A program made the position numbers and the translations under genes. This document shows, piece after piece, positions 50,873-58,592 of a stretch of 64,000 nucleotides of DNA. The notes below the pieces were generated by a model. It was not told where the DNA came from and did not search any database. It saw only the letters and a list, made by a program, of their open reading frames with translations. Numbering within the stretch: position 1 is the stretch's first letter; each line of letters starts with the position of its first letter. The stretch comes from Paenibacillus chondroitinus NBRC 15376 (lineage in GTDB: Bacteria; Bacillota; Bacilli; Paenibacillales; NBRC-103111): contig NZ_BILW01000007.1 in the NCBI RefSeq assembly GCF_004000765.1, positions 62,001 to 126,000 of the forward strand, written 5' to 3'.

Positions 50873-51949
50873 ATGCTTTTCGCCGGACAATCCAAGTTGA
50901 AACTGATGGTTTACACCGTTTTTTTAATCGTGTTGGCTTTTGCTCCACTGTATTTGTCTGATTTCCGCCTTTCGCTTCTCGGCAAGTTTCTCGCCTATGC
51001 CATTATTGCCATGGGAATTGATCTGATTTGGGGTTACACCGGCATCTTGAGTCTCGGACATGGCGTATACTTCGGGCTCGGCGCCTACTGTATGGCGATG
51101 CATCTAAAACTAGCCGCGAGTCCGGGAGAGCTGCCTGATTTCATGTCCTGGAGCGGTGTCGAAAGCTTGCCCTGGTTCTGGATTCCCTTCCATTCGGCAG
51201 GCGCGGCTTTTCTGCTAGCCCTCATCATTCCTATGATGGTCGCCTTCATTTTAGGTTATTTTACCTTTCGCAACCGGATTAAAGGCGCCTTTTTTTCCAT
51301 CCTGTCGCAAGCTCTTGTCATTATTACAGTGACCTTATTCGTTGGCCAACAAGGATACACAGGGGGAACGAACGGGCTTACGAATTTCGACTCCTTTTTA
51401 GGCTTAAACCTGCAAGCAGAGTCAACAAAGTTGCTTTTCTTCTATCTCACCTTAGCTGTCGTTGCCATCGTGCTAATCCTATGCAGCCTGCTCGTCACCA
51501 GCCGTATGGGCAATATTCTGACCGCCATCCGTGATGGAGAAAATCGGGTTCGCTTCATCGGCTACAATCCGGTTACGTACAAAGTATTCATATACTGCAC
51601 TTCTGCAGGATTGGCCGGACTCGCCGGCGTGCTCTTCGTACTTCAGGAAGGAATCATTTCCCCCGCTCAGATGGGGATTGTTCCCTCCATTGAAATGGTG
51701 TTATGGGTCGCTATTGGGGGACGTTCCACCATTGGAGGCGCTGTTCTGGGAGCTCTCGTGACCAACGCGGCCAAAACAACGTTCAGCGAAGCCTATCCCG
51801 CTTGGTGGCCCATCATGCTCGGCGCGATGTTCATTATTGTTGTGCTTTTACTCCCCAAAGGAATTGTCGGCACCATTACCCATTACACATCCAATTGGAA
51901 GAAGCCTGTGCTGCCTAAGCCGATTTCTTCCTCGCAAGAAGCCAGATAA
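50873..51949 (+). CDS. urtC: Urea ABC transporter permease UrtC
   Basis: A 358-residue permease with about ten helices: AYAIIAMGIDLIWGYTGILSLGHGVYFGLGAYCMAMHL, QQGYTGGTNGLTNFDSFLG and SAGLAGLAGVLFVLQEGIISPAQMGIVPSIEMVLWVAIGGRSTIGGAVLGAL. GTG 50861 and ATG 50873 are both possible after AAAGGAT; ATG is chosen. It starts 21 bases after the urtB stop. Confidence 0.93.
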   Translation: MLFAGQSKLKLMVYTVFLIVLAFAPLYLSDFRLSLLGKFLAYAIIAMGIDLIWGYTGILSLGHGVYFGLGAYCMAMHLKLAASPGELPDFMSWSGVESLPWFWIPFHSAGAAFLLALIIPMMVAFILGYFTFRNRIKGAFFSILSQALVIITVTLFVGQQGYTGGTNGLTNFDSFLGLNLQAESTKLLFFYLTLAVVAIVLILCSLLVTSRMGNILTAIRDGENRVRFIGYNPVTYKVFIYCTSAGLAGLAGVLFVLQEGIISPAQMGIVPSIEMVLWVAIGGRSTIGGAVLGALVTNAAKTTFSEAYPAWWPIMLGAMFIIVVLLLPKGIVGTITHYTSNWKKPVLPKPISSSQEAR

Positions 51950-51995
51950 CCTGGCCCGTCATTTGTTTCATGAATAATAGAAGGAGGAACCTCCC

Positions 51996-52793
51996 ATGCT
52001 CGGACAATTAGCAGAGCAACAACCTGTGCCTGTGCCTGGCGCAAAAATATTAAGCGTAAAAGGGCTCGAGGTCAGCTTCGACGGTTTTAAAGCCTTGCGC
52101 AATCTCGACTTTTCCTTGGAATACGGCGAGCTTCGCTTTCTCATCGGGCCCAACGGGGCCGGTAAAACAACGCTCCTGGATGTCATTTGCGGGAAAGTGA
52201 AACCTTCGTTAGGTGAAGTTTTTTTCAAAGACACCATTGATCTTGCCAAGCATCAAGAGCATCAAATTGCACAGCTCGGGATTGGACGCAAATTCCAAGC
52301 CCCCTCTGTCTTTTCAACCTTAACGGTATTTGAAAATCTAGCCTTATCCATGAAACAAAAGCGCGGACTTCTTAGCGCACTCTGGGCCAAAACGACCAGC
52401 GAACAGCGGGATCGCCTGCACCAAAGACTTGCTATGATCGGCCTGCAAAGCAAGGCCAAAGAACGCGCCGGCTCCCTTTCCCACGGGGAGAAGCAGTGGC
52501 TCGAAATCGGCATGCTGCTGATGCAGGAGCCTGATCTTCTGCTGCTCGATGAGCCGGCTGCCGGCATGACCGATAGCGAAACCGAGAAGACGGGCGAGCT
52601 GCTCCATGAAATCGCAGCGGATCAAACGATTATCGTGGTCGAGCATGACATGGCATTTGTTCGCCAATTTGCCAAAACGGTCACCGTGCTTCATGAAGGT
52701 ACCGTCCTTCGCGAGGGCACGATGCAGGATATCCAGAATGACGATAGGGTTGCTGAGGTATATCTGGGAAGGAGAGTGGAGCGCGGTGCTTAA
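51996..52793 (+). CDS. urtD: Urea ABC transporter ATP-binding protein UrtD
   Basis: A 265-residue LivG-type ATPase. Walker A: IGPNGAGKTTLLD; signature: LSHGEKQWLEIG (the first glycines of LSGGQ replaced by HG); Walker B: LLLLDEPAAGMTDSE; switch: VVEHDMAFV. AAGGAGG precedes ATG 51996. The gene overlaps urtE by 8 bases. Confidence 0.94.
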   Translation: MLGQLAEQQPVPVPGAKILSVKGLEVSFDGFKALRNLDFSLEYGELRFLIGPNGAGKTTLLDVICGKVKPSLGEVFFKDTIDLAKHQEHQIAQLGIGRKFQAPSVFSTLTVFENLALSMKQKRGLLSALWAKTTSEQRDRLHQRLAMIGLQSKAKERAGSLSHGEKQWLEIGMLLMQEPDLLLLDEPAAGMTDSETEKTGELLHEIAADQTIIVVEHDMAFVRQFAKTVTVLHEGTVLREGTMQDIQNDDRVAEVYLGRRVERGA

Positions 52794-53481
52794 TCTTCAA
52801 AACATCGAAACCGGTTATGGGGAAAGCATGGTCGTTCGCCAAGTAAACATGCTTGTGAAGCCTGGACAGATCGTTTGTCTGATGGGACGCAACGGCGTAG
52901 GCAAGTCAACGCTCATGAAAAGCATCATGGGTCTCGTTAAGCCCAAATCCGGTTCCATTCACTATAACGAGCGGGACATCACGACCCTTCCTCCAGATCA
53001 GCGCGCAAAATCGGGCATCGGTTATGTGCCGCAAGGCCGAGAAATCTTCCCTCAGTTATCGGTTGAGGAAAACTTGCTGCTCGGTCTCGAAGCCGCGACA
53101 GACGGGAGAAAGAAGCTGCCCGAGTCTCTCTTTGACACCTTCCCCGTTCTACGGCAAATGCTTCACCGCAAAGGGGGAGACCTCAGCGGCGGACAGCAGC
53201 AGCAGCTGGCAATCGCCCGTGCTCTGGCTGCCGGTCCGAAACTTCTGCTGCTGGATGAACCTATGGAGGGCATCCAACCTTCCATCGTGATGGAGATTGA
53301 GGCCATTATCGAATCCATTAAACGGAGAAGAGAGATAGCCGTCTTATTGGTCGAGCAAAGCTTGGAGTTCGCCACGAGCATCGCGGATTATTATTATGTC
53401 ATAGACCGGGGGACGGTTGCCGCCGAAGGTCATGCCGAGCAGTTGAGCGAAGATCAAGTTCGAAAGCACTTAACCGTATGA
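52786..53481 (+). CDS. urtE: Urea ABC transporter ATP-binding protein UrtE
   Basis: A 231-residue LivF-type ATPase: Walker A MGRNGVGKSTLMKS, Q-loop GYVPQGREIFPQLSVEENL, signature LSGGQQQQLAIARAL, Walker B LLLLDEPMEGIQPS. GTG 52786 lies 11 bases after AAGGAG, inside the end of urtD, so translation is coupled. A longer frame to 52606 lies within urtD and is spurious. Last gene of the urt operon. Confidence 0.94.
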   Translation: MLNLQNIETGYGESMVVRQVNMLVKPGQIVCLMGRNGVGKSTLMKSIMGLVKPKSGSIHYNERDITTLPPDQRAKSGIGYVPQGREIFPQLSVEENLLLGLEAATDGRKKLPESLFDTFPVLRQMLHRKGGDLSGGQQQQLAIARALAAGPKLLLLDEPMEGIQPSIVMEIEAIIESIKRRREIAVLLVEQSLEFATSIADYYYVIDRGTVAAEGHAEQLSEDQVRKHLTV

Positions 53482-53507
53482 ATTCGTTCCTGAATGCTCA
53501 CCCTACC

Positions 53508-53573
53508 AAAGGAAGCTGGATTACTTGACCTAACTTTAGGCATCAAGTACCATCCAGCTTCCTTTTTTCTTTT
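53508..53573 (+). terminator. Terminator of the urt operon
   Basis: AAAGGAAGCTGGAT (53508-53521) pairs with ATCCAGCTTCCTTT (53552-53565), enclosing TACTTGA/TCAAGTA, and runs into T-rich sequence. Confidence 0.9.
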
Positions 53574-53710
53574 TTGAAAAGAAATTGAAATTATTGCCTA
53601 AAAACTGGACGGCACAAAATGGATAATGATAACATGTTACATATAGGATCGAATGTTGCGTCCGGCATATCGAGCACCGAGCCTTTTGAAGGAAAAGGAG
53701 GGGAACGTTT

Positions 53711-54403
53711 ATGTCTAAAGTTTTAATTATTGAAGATGATCTTAGCATTGGTGAAATGATGTCCATTTATTTGTACGAAGAAGGTTATCAAGTCATGCGG
53801 GCGGAGAATGGCCGCCAAGGAGAAACCTTATTCAGGGATTTCAATCCTGATGTCATTGTTCTTGATATCATGCTGCCAGATGTTGACGGAATCCAGCTAT
53901 GCACTTCCTTCCGAACAGCTTCGACTATACCCATTCTCATGGTTTCGGCCAAAAGTGAAGTTTCCGACCGAATCAAGGGTCTGCAAACGGGAGCAGATGA
54001 TTACTTATGCAAGCCTTTCTCCATGAGAGAATTAGCTGCAAGGGTACAAGCCTTATTGCGCCGTTCGACCGCTTTTGCCCATGTCGCAGCTGCCGCAGCT
54101 GAGCCTTCAACCAATCAGATTGTCTACCTGGATCTCGAGAAACGGTGTCTTTTTGTACATAACAAATTAATTGAGACCACGTTCTCCGAATTCGAGATTA
54201 TGAAGCTATTATGGCAAAATCAAGGCCGTGTTTACAGCCGCGAGGAGCTGCTCAACCGGGTACGCGGTTTCGATTCCTATGTTACCGAGCGCGCCATAGA
54301 TGTACATATCGCAAACCTTCGCAAAAAAATAGAAACCGACCCGAAAGAACCGAAATATATTAAAACCGTCTGGGGTGTCGGATATAAATTTTTACTGAGT
54401 TAA
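53711..54403 (+). CDS. OmpR/PhoB-family response regulator (orphan)
   Basis: A 230-residue two-component regulator. The receiver domain has acidic residues Asp9 and Asp10, the phosphoacceptor Asp52 (VLDIMLPDVDG), and Lys101 in DDYLCKPF. The winged-helix output domain spans residues 130-228: LIETTFSEFEIMKLLWQNQGRVYSREELLNRVRG and ERAIDVHIANLRKKIETDPKEPKYIKTVWGVGYKF. AAGGAGGGG precedes ATG 53711. No histidine kinase is encoded next to it, so its partner lies elsewhere. Its target genes are unknown. Confidence 0.93.
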   Translation: MSKVLIIEDDLSIGEMMSIYLYEEGYQVMRAENGRQGETLFRDFNPDVIVLDIMLPDVDGIQLCTSFRTASTIPILMVSAKSEVSDRIKGLQTGADDYLCKPFSMRELAARVQALLRRSTAFAHVAAAAAEPSTNQIVYLDLEKRCLFVHNKLIETTFSEFEIMKLLWQNQGRVYSREELLNRVRGFDSYVTERAIDVHIANLRKKIETDPKEPKYIKTVWGVGYKFLLS

Positions 54404-54427
54404 GCTCCCTTTCGGAGCTTTTTTATT
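54402..54427 (+). terminator. Terminator of the response regulator gene
   Basis: AAGCTCC (54402-54408) pairs with GGAGCTT (54414-54420), followed by TTTTATTTT. The stem begins inside the stop codon. Confidence 0.85.
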
Positions 54428-54541
54428 TTGCAGATGAACGGGGAAATCAGTCACCAAATAGGCGAATGCACAATATGATGAGGTGTATGCTTCACAAGAA
54501 GAAAGCTTCCACAAGGAAAGCTCCAAGGAGGATTTACAGTT

Positions 54542-54982
54542 ATGTTGAATAACCCTTACAAAATTGGCAATCAGGCGCAAATGCCAACATTCAGCGGAAC
54601 TCCATACCCAGCCTACCCGGTCCCAACAGCAATTACGAACAAAATGGTTCCTATGCAGCCTAGCGGCTCCACGCTGCCGTCTACAGGAACTGGCCTGCAA
54701 ACCGGTGTAAACGTACCTGGCTTACCGATGGAAGAATCTTATATCGAGAATATTCTGCGGCTTAATCTTGGCAAAATGGCTACGCTCTACATGACATACG
54801 AAAATAACTCGCAATGGAATGCCAAAATTTTCAAAGGCAAGTTGGAAGCAGCAGGACGCGACCATATCATCATCAGCGATCCGGCTACAGGCATGCGCTA
54901 CTTACTGCTTATGGTGAACCTGGACTACATTACATTCGACGAGGAATTAAATTACTACTATCCCTATGCCAACAGAAAATAA
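54542..54982 (+). CDS. gerQ: Spore coat protein GerQ
   Basis: A 146-residue coat protein needed in Bacillus for germination signalling to the cortex-lytic enzyme CwlJ, and cross-linked by the coat transglutaminase. The N-terminal 65 residues are Pro/Gly/Thr-rich and variable. The conserved domain reads ESYIENILRLNLGKMATLYMTYENNSQWNAKIFKGKLEAAGRDHIIISDPATGMRYLLLMVNLDYITFDEELNYYYPY. AAGGAGG precedes ATG 54542. It should be expressed late in the mother cell; I did not find a convincing sigma-E or sigma-K promoter. Confidence 0.92.
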   Translation: MLNNPYKIGNQAQMPTFSGTPYPAYPVPTAITNKMVPMQPSGSTLPSTGTGLQTGVNVPGLPMEESYIENILRLNLGKMATLYMTYENNSQWNAKIFKGKLEAAGRDHIIISDPATGMRYLLLMVNLDYITFDEELNYYYPYANRK

Positions 54983-55002
54983 TACGGATGCTACACCTTA
55001 AT

Positions 55003-55039
55003 AAACCGCTAACCTTAACCAAGGCAGCGGTTTTCTTTT
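55003..55039 (+). terminator. Terminator of gerQ
   Basis: AAACCGCT (55003-55010) pairs with AGCGGTTT (55026-55033), with CCTT/AAGG inside, followed by TCTTTTG. Confidence 0.8.
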
Positions 55040-55040
55040 G

Positions 55041-55331
55041 TTATTCAATCGGGGCAAAATGCCACATATGCAGCTTGCTTAATCCGCCTTTGACCCACTT
55101 TTCCCACGCTGCCAGATTGTCCCGCCCTCCGCCTTGCTGCAATCGTTCTTCCTTCATCACGATATATTCATCTCTGCTCACTTCGCTCCAAATTTCTACA
55201 AAAAGTCCTGGCTGGTCCGTTCCCTCCAATACCTCCAAACGCCCTTCCCGCTTTTGCCACTCCTGCATATAGATGAGAAAAGAGTCCCGATATTCGGGAT
55301 TTATGGCATACTCTACAAAAACTTTAGACAT
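55041..55331 (-). CDS. Small protein with a possible ABM-like fold
   Basis: A 96-residue soluble protein: MSKVFVEYAINPEYRDSFLIYMQEWQKREGRLEVLEGTDQPGLFVEIWSEVSRDEYIVMKEERLQQ. The strand-helix-strand order and length resemble dimeric alpha-beta barrel proteins such as antibiotic biosynthesis monooxygenases, but no catalytic residues are evident, so this is a guess. ATG 55331 follows AGGGAG; a longer frame to 55433 is not used. It is divergent from the YfhP-like gene. Confidence 0.65.
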   Translation of the reverse strand: MSKVFVEYAINPEYRDSFLIYMQEWQKREGRLEVLEGTDQPGLFVEIWSEVSRDEYIVMKEERLQQGGGRDNLAAWEKWVKGGLSKLHMWHFAPIE

Positions 55332-55417
55332 TTTTAGATCTCCCTCTGATTTATTTTTTACTCCAAAATGGTAAACTAATAAGAAGACGGAAAATGACCT
55401 TAGGAGGAGAAACCCAC

Positions 55418-56401
55418 TTGGACACAGGAACACATCTTGTTATTGGCTTAGGGTTAGCAGGACTGTCGCAGATTGATCCCAGCGTTTCCGCGGATTCAGC
55501 CGCTACAACTGCTGTCTTCATCGGAACCGTTATCGGTTCACAGATTCCGGATGTGGACGGGCTGCTTCGTTTCAAGAACAACGCCACGTATATCCGCAAT
55601 CATCGCGGTCGTTCCCACTCTTTGCCCGCTTTACTGATTTGGACGCTATTGATCACTAGTGCACTCGCTTTATTTTTTCACGGAGTCCCTCTGCTGCATC
55701 TAGGAATGTGGGTCGGGATCGCAGTTTGTTTTCACGTTTTCAGCGATTGTTTCAACACATATGGTACACAAGCCATTCGGCCATTTTCTGAAAAGTGGGT
55801 ATCGTGGAACATCATCCATATCTTCGATCCCTTTATCTTTTCGAGCCACATAGCGGCTATCTTCATGTGGTCCTTCCACGTAGCTAGTCCAAGGCTTGTT
55901 TTCCCAACCTTATATGGCATCATCGCCCTTTACTACATTTGGCGCACGCTTGACCATTACATTGTAGAAAAAGGCCTTTACCGGAAGGATCCGACGTTCC
56001 AGCATGGCGATCAGTACACACTTATTGTAACATTCAACCTTTACGTCTGGAATGTCGTAAAAAGAAGAGCAGACGGTACTTTCCAGCTGGGCGAGCTGAA
56101 GAATTCCAAGCTCAAATGGTTGGATACCGTGAGATGTGAGGATCATCCAGCCGTCGAAGCTTCCAAGAAGCATGAAGACATTCAAGCTTTGTTGTATTTC
56201 TCATCGTTCACCTGCGCGGAAGTGAAAGAACATCGCTGGGGTTACGAAGTCAGATGGGCCGATGTGCGTTATCGCCACCGTAAACAATACCCGTTCGTAG
56301 GCGTCATCCATATGGACCACAATTTCAAAACGCTCGATTCTTACGTAGGCTGGGTCAACGACACCAGACTGGAGAAGAAACTTCGAGTCGATCTCTATTA
56401 A
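55418..56401 (+). CDS. Membrane-bound metal-dependent hydrolase, YfhP/YdjM-like
   Basis: A 327-residue protein of the LexA-binding/inner-membrane hydrolase (DUF457) family. It starts with MDTGTHLVIGLGLAGLSQ, then TVIGSQIPDVDGLLRFKN, IRNHRGRSHSLPALLIWTLL and FHVFSDCFNTYGTQAIRPFS; the histidines and aspartates in these blocks probably bind metal. Four or five helices lie in the first 190 residues, and a soluble C-terminal domain follows. TTG 55418 is chosen because AGGAGGA precedes it by 8-9 bases and the MDTGTH start fits the family. In B. subtilis YfhP regulates a neighbouring operon; its substrate is unknown. Confidence 0.87.
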   Translation: MDTGTHLVIGLGLAGLSQIDPSVSADSAATTAVFIGTVIGSQIPDVDGLLRFKNNATYIRNHRGRSHSLPALLIWTLLITSALALFFHGVPLLHLGMWVGIAVCFHVFSDCFNTYGTQAIRPFSEKWVSWNIIHIFDPFIFSSHIAAIFMWSFHVASPRLVFPTLYGIIALYYIWRTLDHYIVEKGLYRKDPTFQHGDQYTLIVTFNLYVWNVVKRRADGTFQLGELKNSKLKWLDTVRCEDHPAVEASKKHEDIQALLYFSSFTCAEVKEHRWGYEVRWADVRYRHRKQYPFVGVIHMDHNFKTLDSYVGWVNDTRLEKKLRVDLY

Positions 56402-56407
56402 GCGAAG

Positions 56408-56437
56408 AGACGCGTGCCATGGCGCGTCTTTTTCTTT
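56408..56437 (+). terminator. Terminator of the YfhP-like gene
   Basis: AGACGCG (56408-56414) pairs with CGCGTCT (56423-56429), with GCC/GGC inside, followed by TTTTCTTTT. Confidence 0.85.
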
Positions 56438-56442
56438 TCCGT

Positions 56443-56480
56443 GAAAAAAAGCCCAGAGGTTTTTTAGGCCTCTGAGCTTT
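56443..56480 (-). terminator. Terminator of the minus-strand SASP gene
   Basis: On the minus strand AGCTCAGAGG pairs with CCTCTGGGCT (56450-56478, one wobble), followed by seven T. Confidence 0.85.
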
Positions 56481-56523
56481 TATATTACAATAATCGGGAA
56501 AACTAATAACGGGTTATCGCTTC

Positions 56524-56751
56524 TTAGCTGCGGAAGCCGGATTGGCCAGCCAACGTTTGCTCAGCGATTTGCACTAGACGACGAGTGATGTTACCCCCGA
56601 TTGAACCTGCATCGCGAGTAGCCATATAGCCCATGTAACCATCTTGAGGAATTTGGATGCCCAGTTCTTGAGCTACCTCATATTTCAATTGATTTAGAGC
56701 TGCTGTAGCTTGTGGAACGGCCAAAGTGTTGCTGTTACGAGATTGTGCCAT
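56524..56751 (-). CDS. Alpha/beta-type small acid-soluble spore protein
   Basis: A 75-residue SASP that coats spore DNA and switches it toward the A-form, protecting it from UV. Blocks: LAVPQATAALNQLKYEVAQELGIQIP, with the GPR protease site in the YEVAQELG segment, and GYMATRDAGSIGGNITRRLVQIAEQTLAGQ. GAAAGGAG precedes the ATG. A textbook sigma-G promoter lies upstream. A second SASP is at 62854. Confidence 0.96.
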   Translation of the reverse strand: MAQSRNSNTLAVPQATAALNQLKYEVAQELGIQIPQDGYMGYMATRDAGSIGGNITRRLVQIAEQTLAGQSGFRS

Positions 56752-56810
56752 AAGGATCAGACTCCTTTCAGTCAGCTATGATCTTTGATGTATTTGCAAG
56801 CTTGCAAACA

Positions 56811-56840
56811 TAGTATGTGGAGGAAATGAATTTATATGCA
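56811..56840 (-). promoter_or_regulatory. Sigma-G-type promoter of the SASP gene
   Basis: On the minus strand TGCATA (56840-56835), 17 bases and CATACTA (56817-56811). This matches the forespore sigma-G consensus (TGnATA and CATACTA) almost exactly. Confidence 0.8.
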
Positions 56841-56904
56841 CAGCGCTCAAAAAAGTTTAGAATAAGAAGACACTGTTTAAACTTCTAGAAAGTAGGTCAC
56901 GTTC

Positions 56905-57087
56905 ATGAGTAAACCGCTCGCGCTTTTATTCGCTATAATCGGCACGCTTCTGCTTGCCTCCATCTCCCTATTTATCGCACTCCGGCAGCCATGGATGATT
57001 CTTGTTTGCACGATCATCGCGTTAGGCTTTATCGGTTATGGCTTTGCCGTTAAGGCAAAGATTCGCAAGAGAAATTCCCGGCCGTAA
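56905..57087 (+). CDS. Small membrane protein (DUF5325-like)
   Basis: A 60-residue protein with two membrane helices (LALLFAIIGTLLLASISLFIAL and WMILVCTIIALGFIGYGFAV) and a basic tail (KAKIRKRNSRP) left in the cytoplasm. Size and topology fit the DUF5325 family as I recall it, but the match is weak. A weak ribosome site (TAGGTC) precedes ATG 56905, and a strong terminator follows. Function unknown. Confidence 0.6.
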   Translation: MSKPLALLFAIIGTLLLASISLFIALRQPWMILVCTIIALGFIGYGFAVKAKIRKRNSRP

Positions 57088-57105
57088 CCACGACGGCTGC
57101 ACAAA

Positions 57106-57145
57106 AAAAGAGCTCAACAGCGATTAGCGCTGTTTGAGCTCTTTT
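57106..57145. terminator. Bidirectional terminator
   Basis: AAAAGAGCTCAA (57106-57117) pairs with TTGAGCTCTTTT (57134-57145), and CAGCG with CGCTG inside. It serves the 56905 gene and the convergent trpS. Confidence 0.88.
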
Positions 57146-57154
57146 CGTTTTCTT

Positions 57155-58138
57155 TTAGATGACTACGAAGCCCATCCGCTTCTTCACTTCAAGCAAGGTT
57201 TCGTTAGCGACTTCAGCAGCTTCTTCCGCACCTTTTTTCAAAATATCAAAAATCTCACCGGAACGGCGAATCTCCTGATAGCGCTGTTGAATCGGCTCAA
57301 GGACAGCCACGATTTGCTCCGCCAAATCCTTTTTGAACGGTCCGTAACCTTGGCCATCGTATCGGGCTTCAATCTCAGCTACACTCATCTCAGCAAAATG
57401 CGAGTAGATCGAGATCAGATTACTAACCTCCGGTTTATTCTGCGGATCGTATTTCACTTCACGGCCAGAATCTGTCACGGCACGGCTAAGTTTCTTACGG
57501 ATGACAGACGGGTCGTCGAGCATGGCAATGTAGCTTCCAGCATTTGGACTGCTTTTGCTCATCTTCTTGGAAGCATCGTCCAAGGACATGATTCTTGCGC
57601 CAATCTCCGGCATATAAGGCTGCGGCATCACGAACATATCGCCAAAACGGTTGTTAAAGCGGTTAGCCAGATCGCGAGTAAGCTCCAAATGCTGCTTCTG
57701 ATCGTCCCCAACCGGGATCAAATCGGCATTGTACAAGAGAATGTCTGCCGCCATAAGGGATGGATACGTAAAGAGGCCTGCGCCAACGGATTCCTTGCCT
57801 TCCGATTTATCTTTGAACTGCGTCATGCGCTCAAGCTCGCCCATGTGCGTCAGTGTGGTCATAATCCAGCCGAGCTCCGCATGTGCGTGAACATGGGATT
57901 GCAGGAAGATGGATGCCTTATTCGGATCCAGCCCCGCCGCAATATAAAGAGCAGCAATGGACTCCGTTTGTTCTTTCAGCGCTGCAGGATCCTGCGGCAC
58001 CGTGATCGCGTGCATATCCACCACCATAAAATAACAACGGTGCAAATGCTGCAGCTTCACATAGTTGCGAAGAGCGCCAATATAATTTCCAATTGTCAGC
58101 TGGCCGCTGGATTGCATGCCTGATAATACTCGTTTCAT
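57155..58138 (-). CDS. trpS: Tryptophanyl-tRNA synthetase
   Basis: A 327-residue class I synthetase. The HIGH-like motif appears as QLTIGNYIGAL near residue 14 and the KMSKS loop as KKMSKSSPNAGSYI near residue 192. Tryptophan- and dimer-related blocks include YIAAGLDPNKASIFLQSHVHAHAELGWIM and LLYNADLIPVGDDQKQHLELTRDLANRFN. ATG 58138 follows GGAGGGA; the frame to 58156 is not used. Expression is controlled by a tryptophan T-box leader. Confidence 0.96.
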   Translation of the reverse strand: MKRVLSGMQSSGQLTIGNYIGALRNYVKLQHLHRCYFMVVDMHAITVPQDPAALKEQTESIAALYIAAGLDPNKASIFLQSHVHAHAELGWIMTTLTHMGELERMTQFKDKSEGKESVGAGLFTYPSLMAADILLYNADLIPVGDDQKQHLELTRDLANRFNNRFGDMFVMPQPYMPEIGARIMSLDDASKKMSKSSPNAGSYIAMLDDPSVIRKKLSRAVTDSGREVKYDPQNKPEVSNLISIYSHFAEMSVAEIEARYDGQGYGPFKKDLAEQIVAVLEPIQQRYQEIRRSGEIFDILKKGAEEAAEVANETLLEVKKRMGFVVI

Positions 58139-58177
58139 TGTGAAATCCCTCCACATTCCTCATAGTTAAAAAAGACA

Positions 58178-58476
58178 ACAAAAAGGCCTCTCCCCGCAAG
58201 GGACGAGAGACCGTGGTACCACCCTAATTTGTCCATGGATAAGCATAAATTGCCGCATAGACCTTCAGGCTCTTGTAACGGAGAGCAGCCGTTCGGCATA
58301 CTTGTCAGATTCGGATGTTCTTCCGGCCTAGGTTCCGGTAACCTTCATCTGTGTTCAGCCTCAAGCTCAAGGATCCATTCGGTTTGCTCGTTACACCGGT
58401 TCGCACCAACCACCGGCTCTCTGAGTAACGGGATACAAACGTACTTGTTCCTGTCATCGCTTATTGATTTTATATA
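58178..58476 (-). ncRNA. T-box leader of trpS, tryptophan specific
   Basis: The conserved T-box sequence AGGGTGGTACCACGG lies at 58225-58211 on the minus strand, followed by a GC-rich terminator stem (GGTCTCTC...GAGAGGCC) and five T. The codon UGG at 58377-58375, in the context GAATGGA within the stem I region, fits the specifier loop. Uncharged tRNA-Trp would bind the specifier and the T-box bulge and favour antitermination. It fills the gap between trpS and its promoter. Confidence 0.93.
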
Positions 58477-58504
58477 ATTATACACCTTGACTTTCCATTG
58501 TCAA
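58477..58504 (-). promoter_or_regulatory. Promoter of the T-box-trpS transcript
   Basis: On the minus strand TTGACA (58504-58499), a 16-base spacer and TATAAT (58482-58477): consensus sigma-A boxes. Confidence 0.85.
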
Positions 58505-58592
58505 CCAAGGTCTTTGTCCTATCTTTCCCGGCATGGACATAGGATAGATAACATACGATCCTATCATCAACGGGCAAAGGGGTGTCACTACA

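Noticed and set aside
52606..52785. Upstream extension of urtE to 52606
   Set aside because: This part lies inside urtD in another frame; GTG 52786 gives the normal UrtE length.
57134..58123. A 329-codon frame on the plus strand
   Set aside because: Antisense to trpS, which has clear motifs, a ribosome site and a T-box.
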